Shown piece by piece: positions 36,303 to 47,668 of a stretch of DNA of 64,000 nucleotides. The stretch spans positions 55,355,795 to 55,419,794 of the forward strand of contig NC_089498.1 in the NCBI RefSeq assembly GCF_036850765.1. The letters run 5' to 3'. The stretch's first letter is position 1. Each line of letters starts with the position of its first letter. Source of the stretch: Saccopteryx bilineata (lineage: Eukaryota; Chordata; Mammalia; Chiroptera; Emballonuridae). The position numbers were made by a program, and so were the translations under genes. The notes below the pieces were generated by a model. That model was not told the DNA's origin. It did no database searches and saw only the letters and a list, made by a program, of their open reading frames with translations.

Positions 36303-37285
36303 TTATTTTTTTTTGTTCTTTGTATCTGATTGGAGAACCCCCTTTAGTAATTCCTGGAGTGGGGGTTTTCTGATGATAAATTCCCTCATCTTTTCTGTAT
36401 CTATGAATGTTTTTATTTCTCCTTCATATTTGAAGGATAGCTTTGATGGGTATAGTATTTGTGGCTGAAAGTTCCTTTCTTTCAGGACTTTAAATATTGG
36501 GGTCCACTCTCTTCTAGCATGTAGAGTTTCTGCTGAAAAATCTGATGATAATCTAATGGGCCTTCCTTTATATGTTGTATTCTTCTTTTCCCTGGCTGCC
36601 TTGAGAATTTTTTCTTTGCCATTGGTTTCTGCCAATTTCATTATGATGTGCCTTGGAGTAGGTTTGTTGGGGTTAAGAAAACTCGGAGTTCTGTTTGCTT
36701 CATGAATTTGAGGCTTTAGTTCTTTCCACAGGCTTGGGAAGTTCTCATCTATTATTTGTTTGAGTATGTTCTCCATTTCATTTTCTCTCTCTTCTCCCTC
36801 TGATATACCTATTATTCTTATGTTATTTTTTCTGATGGAGTCAGATAATTCTTGTAGGGCTATCTCATTTTTTTAAATTTTTGAGTCTCTTTCTTCTTCT
36901 CTCTGTTGTGCCTCAAGTTGCTTGTCTTCTATTTCACTAATCCTCTCTTCTATCTGGCCTGTTCTATTAGCTAAGCTTGTTACCTCGTTTTTCAGCTTGT
37001 GAATTGAGTTTTTCATCTCTGTTTGATTTGTTTTTATAGTTTCAATTTCCTTGGACATATATTCTTTGTGTTCATTGAGTTGTTTTCTGAGCTCCCTAAT
37101 TTGCCTTTCTGTGTTTTCTTGTATATCTCTGAGTATTTTTAGGATTTCTATCTTGAATTTTCTGTCATTTAGCTCCAAGGTTTCCAATATATTAAATTTT
37201 TCTCCATAGATTTTTCCTCATCTCTCTGTGTTACCTCTCTTTCTTTTGTATCCATGATATTCGATTTTCTCTTTCTTAATGGCAT
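36303..37285 (-). pseudogene. L1-B ORF1, frameshifted
   Basis: Begins ATGCCATTAAGAAAG at 37285 on the minus strand. An indel in the A-run near codon 39 breaks the frame. A coiled coil (about 37187-36873) is followed by the RRM and C-terminal domain, open from 36776 to 36303 (PRHIIMK, PLQELLKGV). Close to L1-A ORF1, with fewer stops. Confidence 0.88.
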
Positions 37286-38682
37286 CTGAGGGTGGTTTTG
37301 TTGATAGTATTAATGAGATTTAATAAAGAATAAAAAGTTAAAAAAATAAAAAAATTGAAAAAAGTGTTTTTTTAAATTAATAATGAAATAAAGAAAAATA
37401 AAATAAAATAAAAATTAAAAAAAGGAAATTATTCTCCCCCCTTTTTTCCTCTCCTCTCCTCTCCCCTCTTTCTTGAGAAAATCTTGTGGTGAACTGTGAA
37501 TTATATTGTATTTAATAGAAGAAACAATGCCTGTAATGGAGGGCCTGAATTGGGGAAAAGTAATAAAGGGGCAAGAAAAAAAATTAAAATAAAGTAAAAA
37601 ATAAAAAAAATAAAAAGGGGGGATATGGACCCACAAAAAAGCAAATAATGAAAAAATTTGGATCAAGAATAAAATGATTTGTGTTTAGGTGTTGGTTGAC
37701 TAAGAGTTATGATGAGAGGAATAAGAGGGAAACAGGAAAATGGGGGGACAAATTAAAAAATTACTATTGTATTTAGTGGAACAAGAGCTTGATAAAATGG
37801 AGAGCCAGGGATGGGAGCACTGCTAGTGAGTTAAAAAGGTGAAGTAAACCCCCCCCAAAATGCCACAAACATAAGTTTGAGTCCCAGATAAGATAGTTTG
37901 TTTGTTATTGAGGTTTGAATGAGAGGAGACGTAAAGGAGAAAGGAAGAAACTAATATAGAGGGAGAAAAGAAAGAGAGAGAGAGAGAAAAAAAAAGAGGG
38001 AACCACTAAAAGATGAAAAAAGAAAAAAGAGGAGAGAGAGAGAGAAAGTTAAGGGTTTTGGAGTGGAGTGCAACCCTCATAGAGAGAAAGGAAGAGGAAA
38101 GAAAAGATAATGGGAGATGTAACACTTACGGGTAGTGTAGTTCAAGGAGAGGAGAGAGTAAGACCGGTAGAGAGTTAAATGACCAAATTGGAGGAGGGAA
38201 AAAAAATCAAGGATGAAGATAAGAGAAACAAACGAACAAATATAATAAAATGGGATAGGTTATAAAGTCTGTGGATTATTCTTGATTTTGAGAGGTTATC
38301 TTCTTGCTTTTTCTTTTCTCTCCCTCTTCCTGGTTGCTGACTCTATACCCTGGGTTCTGCCCCTTTGGCACCCTCAGGTAGAGGTTTGCAGTTGATAAGT
38401 CTCTATGGCAATGTCATGTATTGTGCTTCAGTCTCGTTGGCAATCAAGGTTCATTAGCATTTATAGACTCTGACAGTGAGAGAGTCTGTGTTCCTGGAGC
38501 CTCTCTTCTAGTCTTTCCTTCCTCAATTAGTAGCCTGATAATCCAGCTATGGGATTGCTGCTGCCTCTGCCTGGATAGTAAGAAGCTCAAAGAGCTGGCA
38601 ACTTCCCACTCTATTCCCACTCAGTGCAGGGCTCTGGGTTAGGCTCAGTCAGTCAGAGCTGCTAGCATAATCAGGCGGGGCT

Positions 38683-39290
38683 TCCGCCCACTCAAAGACC
38701 ACTGGCTCTGCCACTCTGTCTGGTAACACGGGCGAGCACTCACTCCCGGGGTGCTTGGAGTAAACTCTCGCTCACTATCTGCGTGTGCAGACCAGGATGT
38801 CAAGCCGGAAGTCTCGCCCTCCGAGTGAAACCCCCCGGCCACACTGAAAAGTTCCAGCATTGGAATTGGCTCTTAGTCCGTCCCCGTGTGCAGCTTTTTC
38901 AAAGCGCTGGGGTGGCCTGAGATTCCGCTTTCGGCCCACACAAAGGCCCCTGACTCTGCCCTTCTGTGGGATAACACGGGTAAGCACTGCTGAGGCACTT
39001 GGAGGAATCTCTTGCTCACTATCTGCACGTGCAGACCAGGTTATCAGACCAGCGGCCTCACCCTCTGAGTGAAACCCCCACCTATATGGAAAAGTTCCAG
39101 TGTTGGAAATAGGTCTCACTCCCTCCCCGTGTGTGGCTCTCCCAGGGCGCTGGGGCGGCCCAGAGGCTTTCAGCCCACACAAAGGCCTCTGACTCTGCCT
39201 CTCTGTGGGGTAACATGGGTGCACCCTCCCGGGGCTTTGGAAGTAATCTCTCACCCACTATCTGCACGCGCCGACCAGGAGATTGGGTAA
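38683..39290 (-). repeat. About 240-bp tandem monomers in the L1-B 5'UTR
   Basis: The landmark CACTATCTGC recurs at about 38773, 39017 and 39256 (spacing about 240 bp). Between them GTGAAACCCCC, AAAAGTTCCAG, CCCGTGTG and CCCACACAAAGGCC also repeat. Two full and two partial units. Monomeric 5'UTR repeats are known from mouse L1 promoters; activity here is inferred. Confidence 0.85.
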
Positions 39291-39705
39291 AATGGCTGCC
39301 CCACTTGTCTTTCTTTGTCTGGGTTTGGCGCGAGTGTTAGCTGTATTGCCCGGGTTGTCACAGGAACAGTTTTTCCTCGGCTTGGATCTCCGTGCCACAG
39401 CCTGGTTCGGCTGTTTGTGCCGCAGCCTGGATATACTCACCCCCTTTGCCTGCCTTAGTTTCTATATTCTCAGTTTCCAGTGAAAGCTGCCCTGTTTAGG
39501 TTAGTGAGGAAGGCGGAGCATTTCTTACTCCCTATTTCCTTCAGGGTTTGGTTATATATTTAGCCAATTTTTCGCTCGATCATACCTTTGGGTGTATTGC
39601 GAAACATCTGGAGGCTCCAAGGATAGGTTTTTCTGTTTCTGGTTGAAGATCTTGTTGAGTTTTGGGGGAGATTTATCAGTATCGCTTCCTACCCCTCCAT
39701 TACTC

Positions 39706-39713
39706 TGACGTCA
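39706..39713. promoter_or_regulatory. CRE-like palindrome TGACGTCA in L1-B
   Basis: A perfect TGACGTCA 12 bases from the L1-B 5' end, at the position equivalent to the site in L1-A. Confidence 0.55.
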
Positions 39714-40355
39714 TCTCCAAGAAAACATTTTGATTTGGACAAATGGTAATAAAACAATGGAGCCAAAAACTGGAGGGCCATTACCTTTAATCCTAGCTTG
39801 CACCCGGCGGGCAAGAAATACACACAGTGGAAAAACACTTCCCTTTCCATTCAGGGCTCCCAAACCCACTGACTCATCTGAGTATTCCTAGGATCAAAGG
39901 CTTCTACCTCTGTTCCCCATCTCCTTCTCTCTTAACAAACTCTGCACAAACTGGCTTCTCCTTCAGCACTCCACTATCTTGGCTGCCCCTCCTCTGCAAT
40001 GCTAATTTCAAGAACAGAGAGAGAGAGCCCAGGTCTCCCTTATTTTATAGTGTAGAAATCAAGACCTTTAATCCAATATACAAATAAGGAAGTCTCTCAT
40101 AAAAAGCTACTCATCTGAGGCATAAATAGGATTCCTCATAAGAGTGCATCACCTCACATCATGCAACAGTCAATGGTGTGGGGAAAAGCTCAGTTTTGAG
40201 AAGATCTTATTATTAAAAGAGTGGGAAAAGCTTAGTCTTAAAACTAAGCCTTCGGATATAATGACTTTGCTTGCTTACAGCCTGTCTCTCAGACCCAATG
40301 CAAACTATAAGTGAGCAAACATATATATCATATTTGCAAACTTATTTGACCCACA

Positions 40356-41421
40356 TTCCACTCCTTTTGCTTGCTTACTATCAAAAGCACAGGTATTCCT
40401 GCACAAGGAAATTAAGCACATTACACAAATTACAACATGAGAATCATACAATTTTAACAATTACAAAGATACACTTCACCAGTCTCTGAGCATTTGGCCA
40501 AAAGTGCAAAATGGCATTGGATTTCCTTCTACTTGTATGAAAACCTTATGGGGCAGGGGGAGGGACTCTAGCAAAGCCATCCCCCACCCCCATCAACATA
40601 TTTCACATTGTCCAAAATCCATAAATCCATTCAACATAGGAGCCAGTGCCCACTCTGATCATAGTCCAGGAATCAGTCCACACAAATGGGGCTTCAAATG
40701 GAACCTCAGCCCCCCATCTCTACCTTCCTGGCAGGTCTTACACTTTCCCAAGGAGGAGCACATGGCAATGGCAGTTAGCATTTCCATCTCTGCTCTGGAA
40801 AGCATGATGGCATCCATCCCTATGTCCCCAAATTGCAGACCTACCAGTAGGTACTCCTTGCTGCTGGGCTCTTATCTTCTGGAGACTACAGATAGCAGCT
40901 ACAGCCTGATTCTCCTTATCCTCCAAAGAGGAACTGAAAACACCATCTCACACTGCCAGGCTTGAGCCCCGGGTTGCCACAACCTTCTGCTCCACGCAGG
41001 CCTTGCAGCCCTGGCCCAGCCTCAGCCCTGGCCTCCCACCACTGCTGGCTCTCCACAATGTCCAGGGAAATCTGCAGCTCATGAACCTGTGATTCCTTGT
41101 CCAGCAGGCTGTTCCATTTCCAAGTGAATCTTGTGAACCTGGTCAGCCTCCTTCAGTGCTTGAACATATCCTCTTAACTTTACACCAAACAAAGGATACA
41201 AGAAACTTGCCTCCAGTCTTCCTGGGGAACATGAGGGGTAGTGTAACAATCCAGCACCACAGTTTAACAGCCTTTTGCAACCTAATCAGGCAAGTGAAGT
41301 GGAGGGTTGGGCAGACTGTCAGCTTACAGCCAATTCCCCAAACTTCTGTCCCCCGAAAATCTAAACTCCAAAAATCTTGTTGGCTTTTTGGTCCCCAACA
41401 GGCACATATGTCTCTGGAATA
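40356..41421 (-). pseudogene. Internal region of the minus-strand ERV, 3' part
   Basis: About 1.07 kb directly upstream, on the minus strand, of the 3' LTR, ending in its polypurine tract. Scattered minus-strand frames contain a Gln/Glu/Leu-rich segment (about 41170-41040) that could be a degraded coiled-coil gag, as in MaLR-type elements, but I do not recognise it firmly. No pol or env motif seen. The plus-strand 153-codon frame at 40504-40965 is antisense and has no domain signature. Confidence 0.5.
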
Positions 41422-41470
41422 CCAGAATGTGCACCTAGAAGTCTTCTAGGGCACATTTTGAGAACCACTG
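41422..41470. repeat. Short palindrome with a hAT-like end
   Basis: CAGAATGTGCACCTAGAAG is followed by TCTTCTAGGGCACATTTTG and GAGAACCACTG, making a near-perfect hairpin. Its end, read in reverse (CAGTGGTTCTCAAAATGTG), resembles hAT/MER-type termini. Possibly a minimal MITE. Confidence 0.45.
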
Positions 41471-41474
41471 GCAA

Positions 41475-41935
41475 AAGGCTTAGTTTTAAGATTCAGTCTT
41501 TTCTTTTCTTCTAATACTCAGGTCTTCTCAAAACTAAGCTTTTCCCCACACCCTTGATTGTTGCATGATAGGGGGTGGTGTACTTTTATGAGGAATCTCA
41601 TTTATGCCTCAGATAAGTGGCTTTGTATCAGAGACTTCCTTATTGGCTTAAAGGCTTTAATTTTCTGCACTATAAAATGAAGCAGACCAGGGCTCTCGTT
41701 CTCATTCAGTTCCTGCTATTAGCATTGCAGAGGCCTCTCTGATCCCTTGCCCTCTATGGGGAAAACAGGTTTTCTGCTTTTCCCTTGGTTTTTCTTGTGG
41801 CTTGCCTCTCTTGGTTAGACACCAATAAACAGAATGGCCCACCATTCTCCAACTCTGCCATTTCTTTACTGTCTGCCCAAATTCAATGAGAACCTTCATG
41901 TGAATAGCCATGATGGCAGCCCCTGGCCCTCCAGC
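41475..41935 (+). mobile_element. LTR, plus strand, 5'-truncated and diverged
   Basis: Same LTR family, opposite orientation: GGCTTAGTTTTAAG, GATTGTTGCATGATA, TTATGAGGAATCTC, CTATAAAATG promoter box (about 41671), CTTTACTGTCTG near the end. The 5' TGTGGGTC part is missing. Confidence 0.75.
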
Positions 41936-41940
41936 ATTTT

Positions 41941-43667
41941 AATTACTTTATTTTCATTTGTTTTCTAGAATTATAATGTTATTTTATGGATATTTTGTCT
42001 TCTCTTTCTCATTAAAACTAATCTTTCTTTTGTAGTTCAGTTTTACTCTTTAACTACAGTCAGAGCTACCTTGTTCTATCAGTTCATGTTCTCCCTAGAA
42101 TTTAAAGAACAGATTCCAATTTACCTGAAATTAAACTGAATATTCAAGGGGTTTATGACATTGAAATCACAAAGTATATGAGATCAAGGACTTATATACT
42201 TGAAAAGTACCAAGGACTTCAGTAAAGTATCAGGGACATATTCATTTCCACTCCTCAGTAAATACCAAACTGAAATTGTACTAATTTTTATTCTCCAGGA
42301 AAAATTAAACTATTTAAGCAAATGGTAGAGAGGGTTAGCAGAAGAGTGTGAGTAAATAAATATTTATTGAATATCTACATAAATATCTTCCACTTTAAAA
42401 CTTGCAGAATTATAATTCCCGATTCTTTTACAGATGAGAAAAGTGATGTTCAGAAACTTCAAGGAAATTATTCAAAGGGCAGACTGCTATCCCATGGCAA
42501 TCAATATTTGAATACACTGCTATCTGGTTCTAAACTTTATATGACACAATACTGATCCTGACAACAACACTACTATTAATAAAATGCTTTTAGTGTTCAT
42601 TATATTTATCTCAGTCATAAAAATTCTGTTTAAAACTGAAGTGTTTTACTAATTAAGACAGCAGATTGGAGGAGATCTTGCTGAAAAGGTAATATTGAAG
42701 CTGGGTGCTAAAGCATTATTAGGATTTAGCCAAGTGAGGACCACAGAAAACAGAAATATATTCCAGTGAGCAAGTGCTAAGTAAAAACTGTTTAACAACG
42801 CATATAACATTGATATGGCCAGAACATAAATTCTTTTTACTGTCCCACATATCTTAATTTGTTGTTACTTGCAAAAATTTTAAAAGCCAGATTATGTTTG
42901 GTAATTAATTTTGCTTAATTGCATAGTTTTTCTTTGTTTACTAATATGTACATTAAAGATTGCTTCTTATTACTTTCAGTATAATGCTCAGTGAAATGCT
43001 TATGTAAGCTTAGAAAAGTTTATCCTTTGTAATGAAAATATCTGTATTTGCAGAATATCTGCATATCTTGGCCTATAGATATAAATAGGCCATTGTTAAA
43101 TCCTTCCAAAGGGTTTTCTATGTCTCTGTTTACTTTTAAGCACTGGAATTTGAAACATCTGAGTCAAGACTTTGTAAGAAATGATGGTATAATTTATCTT
43201 TTCTGCTTCCCTTTGATCTTCCCCAATGCCTCTTCCAATCTCTTGTCTGCTACTCTCTGTTCCTTCTATACTAAAAGCAGATTTAATTTTGGCCAATGGT
43301 AAGATCCAATGTACCTACTCTAAGTCATCACATCTCCAGGTTGTTCTGCACTTTCTCTAGTTGGCTAATTTTCAAAAATAATTGTGCTGTTTCAGCTGAA
43401 TATTTTGGTTCATTGCCCATCCATATAATACTAAAAATAAAAAATCACTTTCAAATTGTTGTTTTGATCATGGATGTGTAGATTTCTACTTAATGTCATA
43501 TAACTCCTAAATCATGTTTAATTAGGGTAGAAATGTCATTCACTATAGGTTTCTCAAAAGTAAGGGTCTTGATGCATATATTTTTGTATCTCTATTATCT
43601 ATCAAATGTGTATGTGTGTGTGTGTGTTTATCTGTTATTATCATTTCATATTCACAATTACTAAATA
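41941..43667. other. AT-rich stretch, nothing recognised
   Basis: About 1.7 kb with no supported gene; (TG)n at 43611-43626. Confidence 0.45.
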
Positions 43668-43669
43668 TA

Positions 43670-43912
43670 CTGCTTATAAAAATTAGAATATATTTTAAAA
43701 TGAATATGAAGCAATAAAAAAAGAAGCATTTGATTTTTTTTATTAAACAAGAACATCAGAAAAGTAAACAAGTCAAAGAAAGTTGTTCAATTATGCAAAT
43801 GAGATGCAAAACCAACTTTTACTTCATTGGTGAAAATGCATTATACAAAAGGCTGAAAGCATTGGAGTATCTATCTGCACATTCCCTGATCCCCTAATTT
43901 TTGTGAATAGTG
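43670..43912 (+). mobile_element. Tc1/mariner-like MITE, copy 1
   Basis: About 243 bp bounded by TA, with terminal inverted repeats (CTGCTTATAAAAATTAG left, CTAATTTTTGTGAATAG right). The internal sequence is the reverse complement of the element at 44525. No transposase frame, so non-autonomous. Confidence 0.78.
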
Positions 43913-44092
43913 TAGTTCTGTGACCACTTTGTAGATCACATCAAGACATGGTCTATGTTAGAGTAAAATAAATGCTAGTTTTAAGAGAGATGTCAAATAC
44001 CAAGATAGAACAAAAATGTCCCTAGTGATTCTAGGACAATTAGCGAAAAATTTGTAGATAAGAAATTATACAAATTTTTGGAGTTTACCAAG

Positions 44093-44420
44093 TGTAAGGT
44101 CAGTGGACGCTGCTGTGGCCATGCGGGTTCTCATTGGATTCAAGCAGATACTAAAAGAACTGTGGAGCCAGAAAATGAAAAAAGAAAAAAAAAAGTCTTG
44201 AAATGGCGGATGAGAAAACAGGCAAAGAAGACCACTTCCCTCTCTCTCTCTCAGAGTCCCTTGGACTCACAGGTCTCCCAACAGCAAAACAGCACTCCCC
44301 AGTCAAACAGACCTAGCAGAAATATCCCCTTTCTGGCAAACATTAGCAAACAGTTGCCCCTCCTCATGGAGGCAGGCAATTTGCAATTTGTAATCTGAGG
44401 GAAAGCAGCCCCAGCCTTCC
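44093..44420 (-). mobile_element. Diverged relative of the LTR family
   Basis: GTAAGGTCAGTGGACGCTGC, GGTTCTCATTGGATTC and TGGAGCCAGAAAATG line up with the 3' part of the clustered LTRs read on the minus strand. The rest is too diverged to align by eye. Confidence 0.45.
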
Positions 44421-44524
44421 ACAGATTACATACATGTACCTCAATACATGTGAGAAAACCTAAAAACATTTGTTACAGACTTATTTGCCCAAGTCTACAA
44501 AATATGTTTTATGCTTAAAATATA

Positions 44525-45118
44525 CTGCTCACAAAAATTAGGGGATCATAGAATGTTAAGATACTCCAGTACTTTCAGCCTTTTATATTGTACATTTTCA
44601 CCAATAAAATAAAAGTTGGTTTTACATCTCATTTGCATAATTGAAAAACATTCTTTGACTTGTTTACTTTTCTGATGCTTTTGTTTAATAAAAAAAATCT
44701 GGCCTTGACTGGGTGGCTCAGTGGTAGAGCATCTACCTGGAATGTGGAACTCCCGGGTTCGATTTGTGGCCAGAGCACACAGGAGAGATGCCCTTCTGTT
44801 TCTCCATCCTTTCCCATCTCCTTTCTCTCTATCTCTCTCTTCCCCTCCTGCAGCTAAGGCTCCATTGGAGCAGAGTTGGCCTGGGTGCTGAGGATGGCTC
44901 CATGGCCTCAGCCTCAGGCACTGGAATAGCTCCAGTTATAGAGGAGCATTGTCCCCTGGTGGGCATGCTGGGTGGATCCCAGTTGGGAGCATGTGGGAGT
45001 CTGTCTGTTTACCTCCCCTCTGCTTTTCACCTTGGAAAAATACAAAAAGAAAAAAATCAAATGCTTCTTTTTATTGCTTCATATTCATTTTGAAATATTC
45101 CGTAATTTTTGTGAGCAG
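44525..45118 (-). mobile_element. Tc1/mariner-like MITE, copy 2, carrying a SINE-A
   Basis: Inverted repeats CTGCTCACAAAAATTA and TAATTTTTGTGAGCAG are flanked by TA at both ends (44523-44524, 45119-45120). About 235 bp without the SINE-A. Opposite orientation to copy 1, 610 bp away. Confidence 0.85.
44700..45050 (+). mobile_element. SINE-A copy inside the mariner-like MITE
   Basis: SINE-A with head TGGCCTTGACTGGGTGGC, B-box GGTTCGATTTG and the usual CT-rich body; moderately diverged. AAAAAATC lies on both sides (within 44691-44699 and at 45051-45058). Confidence 0.88.
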
Positions 45119-45193
45119 TATAATAAAGCAATTTGTATAGCATAACATAGTTTTTATATCTGTCTACTTGTTGATGATATTTTATTTAATGTT

Positions 45194-45884
45194 TGTGAAG
45201 CGAGTAGCCACGGCCACCATCACAGCCGCTTGGCCCATGCAGGTTCGCATTGGATTCAGACAGTCGGTAAAGAAACAACGAAGCAAAAACTGGTGGGCCA
45301 TCATCTTTAATCCTAGCTTGCACCCAGCGGGCAAGTAAAAACATACATTGGGCTCCAAAACCCGCTCACATTCAGTGCTCACAAAGCTACTGACTTATCC
45401 GAATTTCCTAGAATCAAAGGTTTCTAGTTCACCAGACTTATTCACCTCTGTTCCCCATCTCCTTCCTTCTCCCTGCACAAACTCTGTACAAACTGGCTTC
45501 TCACTCAACACTCCGCCATCTTGGCTGCTTCTCCTGGTCTCCTCCATGTGGCCTTTCTCTGCTCTCCTCTCTATGCTTATTTCAGGAACCAAGAGAGCAA
45601 CCTCCTGTTCTGCCCCCATTTTATAGTGTAGAAATCAAAACCTTTAATCCAATATACAAAATAGGGAACTCTCTAATACAAAGTCGCTTATCTGGGGTCT
45701 AATGGGATTGCACCACCCACATCAAAAAGGGTGGGAAAGGCTTAGTCCTAAAACCAAGCCCCAGGTTACAAGCATCTTGCCTGCCCACAGCCCACACACA
45801 TTAATATCACCTGGGTGGCAGCTTCCATGTGGGCAGCGCCATCTTTCACAAAGTGAGCATAATATATATTTTATCTGCCCAACA
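45194..45884 (-). mobile_element. Solo LTR with 5-bp duplication
   Basis: Complete LTR of the clustered family on the minus strand. ATGTT lies on both sides (45189-45193, 45885-45889). CTATAAAATGGG promoter box near 45626 (minus). No internal sequence, so formed by LTR-LTR recombination. Confidence 0.88.
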
Positions 45885-46406
45885 ATGTTTTTAGCAGCAC
45901 TTACATAAATATTCTATTTGTGGTACTATAAAAATTATAACATGGTTTAGTCTTCTTATGAATATATTTATATTTGATATTTAAGAATATTTTATAATGT
46001 ATGTATAGCTAAATTTTTTTTGTGTACAATTTGCACTCCAAATATGATATAATAATAAAATTAAAATTGAAGAGGCATGTTTTGGTCCAGGATGACAACA
46101 GAGCAGTTTCCTGAACTCATCTCTTCCCAGGGACCTACCGAGTCTATAGCTACACATAGAACAATTCCCTCTGAAGAGTAAACTAGCTGAACAATTCTTA
46201 CACACCCGATGAACAGGAATATTCCAATATCTAAATGGGTAGCAATACACCATTGGGAGGGAACTCAAAAGTTTTAGCTCTTTGTTGTGGAGAAAAGGAT
46301 TTGGACCCATAGTGAGCTCCTCAACATTAAAGACTTCCATATCCTAAATATCTAGTTCTGAAAGCCAACAGGGCTTGCACCCAGAAAACCCAAAAGACTA
46401 AAGAGT

Positions 46407-46575
46407 CCTGGCCAGATAGCTTGGTTGGTTAAAGCATTCTCCCAAAGCACAAAGGTTGCTGCTGGTTTTGTCCCTGATCAGGGCACACACGGGAACAGAT
46501 TGATGTTCCTCTTTTTCTTTCCCTCTCTCCTTCCTCTCTCTAAAATTAAATAAAATAAACATTTTTTTTAAAAGG
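46407..46575 (+). mobile_element. SINE-D (VES-like) copy
   Basis: Head GTCCTGGCCAGATAGCTTGG, CCCTGATCAGGGCACAC, GATTGATGTTCCTC body, CT-rich tract and A-rich end. Diverged. Confidence 0.75.
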
Positions 46576-47119
46576 CTATATAAGAGAAGGAAAACGGTCC
46601 TTGACTGGATGTGGAGAACCCACTTTCCTACCTGCCCAGAGCTCTGCACAGAAGGTGCAGACAGAAATCCTATCTCTCACCATTTTGTGAAAGAAAAGTA
46701 GGTCCTTTTTCATATCTTAAAATCTTCAGCCTGAGGGGCAGGTTTCTAATTTAGCATTATGTAAGGACAAATTGAGATTCTTTTAGAAGATACCATTTCC
46801 ATATTCTCTCACTAGCCCACATCAAATCACCAATATCTTCCCAGGAGTTATACGCTCAGCTGGCACCAGGACTTTCAAGCTGTCACCAAGATTATAAACC
46901 TCTTGATGGTCTGGCTCTCGTGGCCAGTGGACCTTGTGCTCACAGGCTCACAAGGGTGTAGCAAACAAATAAACCGTTCTTTATTGGCTACCTTCCCAGG
47001 AAAAAGCACAGAAGAAGCAGGTAGAAACACCCAGCTCTCAATCTCTCCCTGAAAGAGGTCTATATCCATATGTTAAAAGTTGCTGCCTGAGGGTTGGGCT
47101 TCTAACATCCACAACTAGG

Positions 47120-47668
47120 TGTGTAACCAAGTGAAATGCTGGGTCTCTCTGACTCCATCTTGTTCAAGCCTGCTTTGTTCCCATGGCCTTCAGGCTAACA
47201 GCTTCTCTTTAGTTTTGCATATAGATAGGCTAATCTTTAGAGTAATTGTGTTTGAGCCTTGAGTTGAATTTTATAAAGACAGCCCCTTCCCCTAAGTGCC
47301 TCTCCTGAAGAGATTGGGGAAATAAGTACTAAAATAATAATTGCTTATCAAAGATTTGCATAAGGTCATGACTGAACTCAAATAAATTGGGGTCACACAA
47401 AAAGGTTTCATGGTCATCCTGGAATTACTAGTGCTCAAATGTCTGTGATTATCCATCACTTTTTACCCTTGCCATTTTTCCTTCCCTTCACATAAAAAAG
47501 CCTGAGCTCTATATTTTGATGATGTGGATTTGATGTACTACTAGGGTAACCATCTTCTCTGTTGGCACTTCCGAATCAATCAACTTTCTCCTACTCCAAA
47601 TTCTGAGGTTTGAGTTTTTTCCTTTTGAAGCATGAGGCATGTGTACTTTGGACAGGTAACAGATACTA
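47120..47668 (+). mobile_element. Putative ERV LTR inside the L1 5'UTR
   Basis: TATA-like CATAAAAAAGCCTGAGCTC (about 47491), then CTCTGTTGGCACTTCCGAATC and CTACTCCAAATTC at LTR-like spacing, ending GGACAGGTAACA. The combination is typical of class I ERV LTR 3' halves. Edges are approximate. Confidence 0.6.

Larger units (their letters stand above)
35219..39724 (-). mobile_element. L1-B: 5'-complete, 3'-truncated L1
   Basis: Minus-strand L1 of about 4.5 kb, from a complete 5' end (39724) through the 5'UTR, ORF1 and the ORF2 endonuclease, stopping at the codons matching 19024-19032 of L1-A. ACATTT(T)GATTTGGACAAATGG occurs on both sides (35198-35218, 39725-39746), and an intact sister LTR at 47849 shows that site unbroken. 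There is no poly(A) at the 3' end. Confidence 0.92.
37286..39724 (-). promoter_or_regulatory. L1-B 5'UTR
   Basis: About 2.4 kb. Its first 250 bases and its 3' half align with L1-A (shared AATCTCCCC, CAACCAGAAACAGAAAAACC, GGCTACTAATT, GAGACTGAAGC). The middle does not align and carries about 240-bp tandem monomers. The 3' half (about 37300-38280) is a purine/pyrimidine-skewed low-complexity stretch, as in L1-A. Confidence 0.78.
35145..40355 (-). mobile_element. 3' LTR of a minus-strand ERV (class III-like), split by L1-B
   Basis: Read on the minus strand the LTR runs from TGTGGGTCAAATAAG (40355) to TTTACA (35145), about 683 bp after removing L1-B. It has a CTATAAAATAAG promoter box at about 40050. 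The purine-rich GCAAAAGGAGTGGAA (40356-40370) directly upstream acts as its polypurine tract, so this is a 3' LTR. Sister LTRs with 5-bp duplications suggest an ERVL/MaLR-like family; I cannot name it. Confidence 0.85.

Noticed and set aside
40504..40965. 153-codon plus-strand open frame, possible gene
   Set aside because: It lies antisense within an ERV interior next to its 3' LTR, and no recognisable protein family or splice context is seen.
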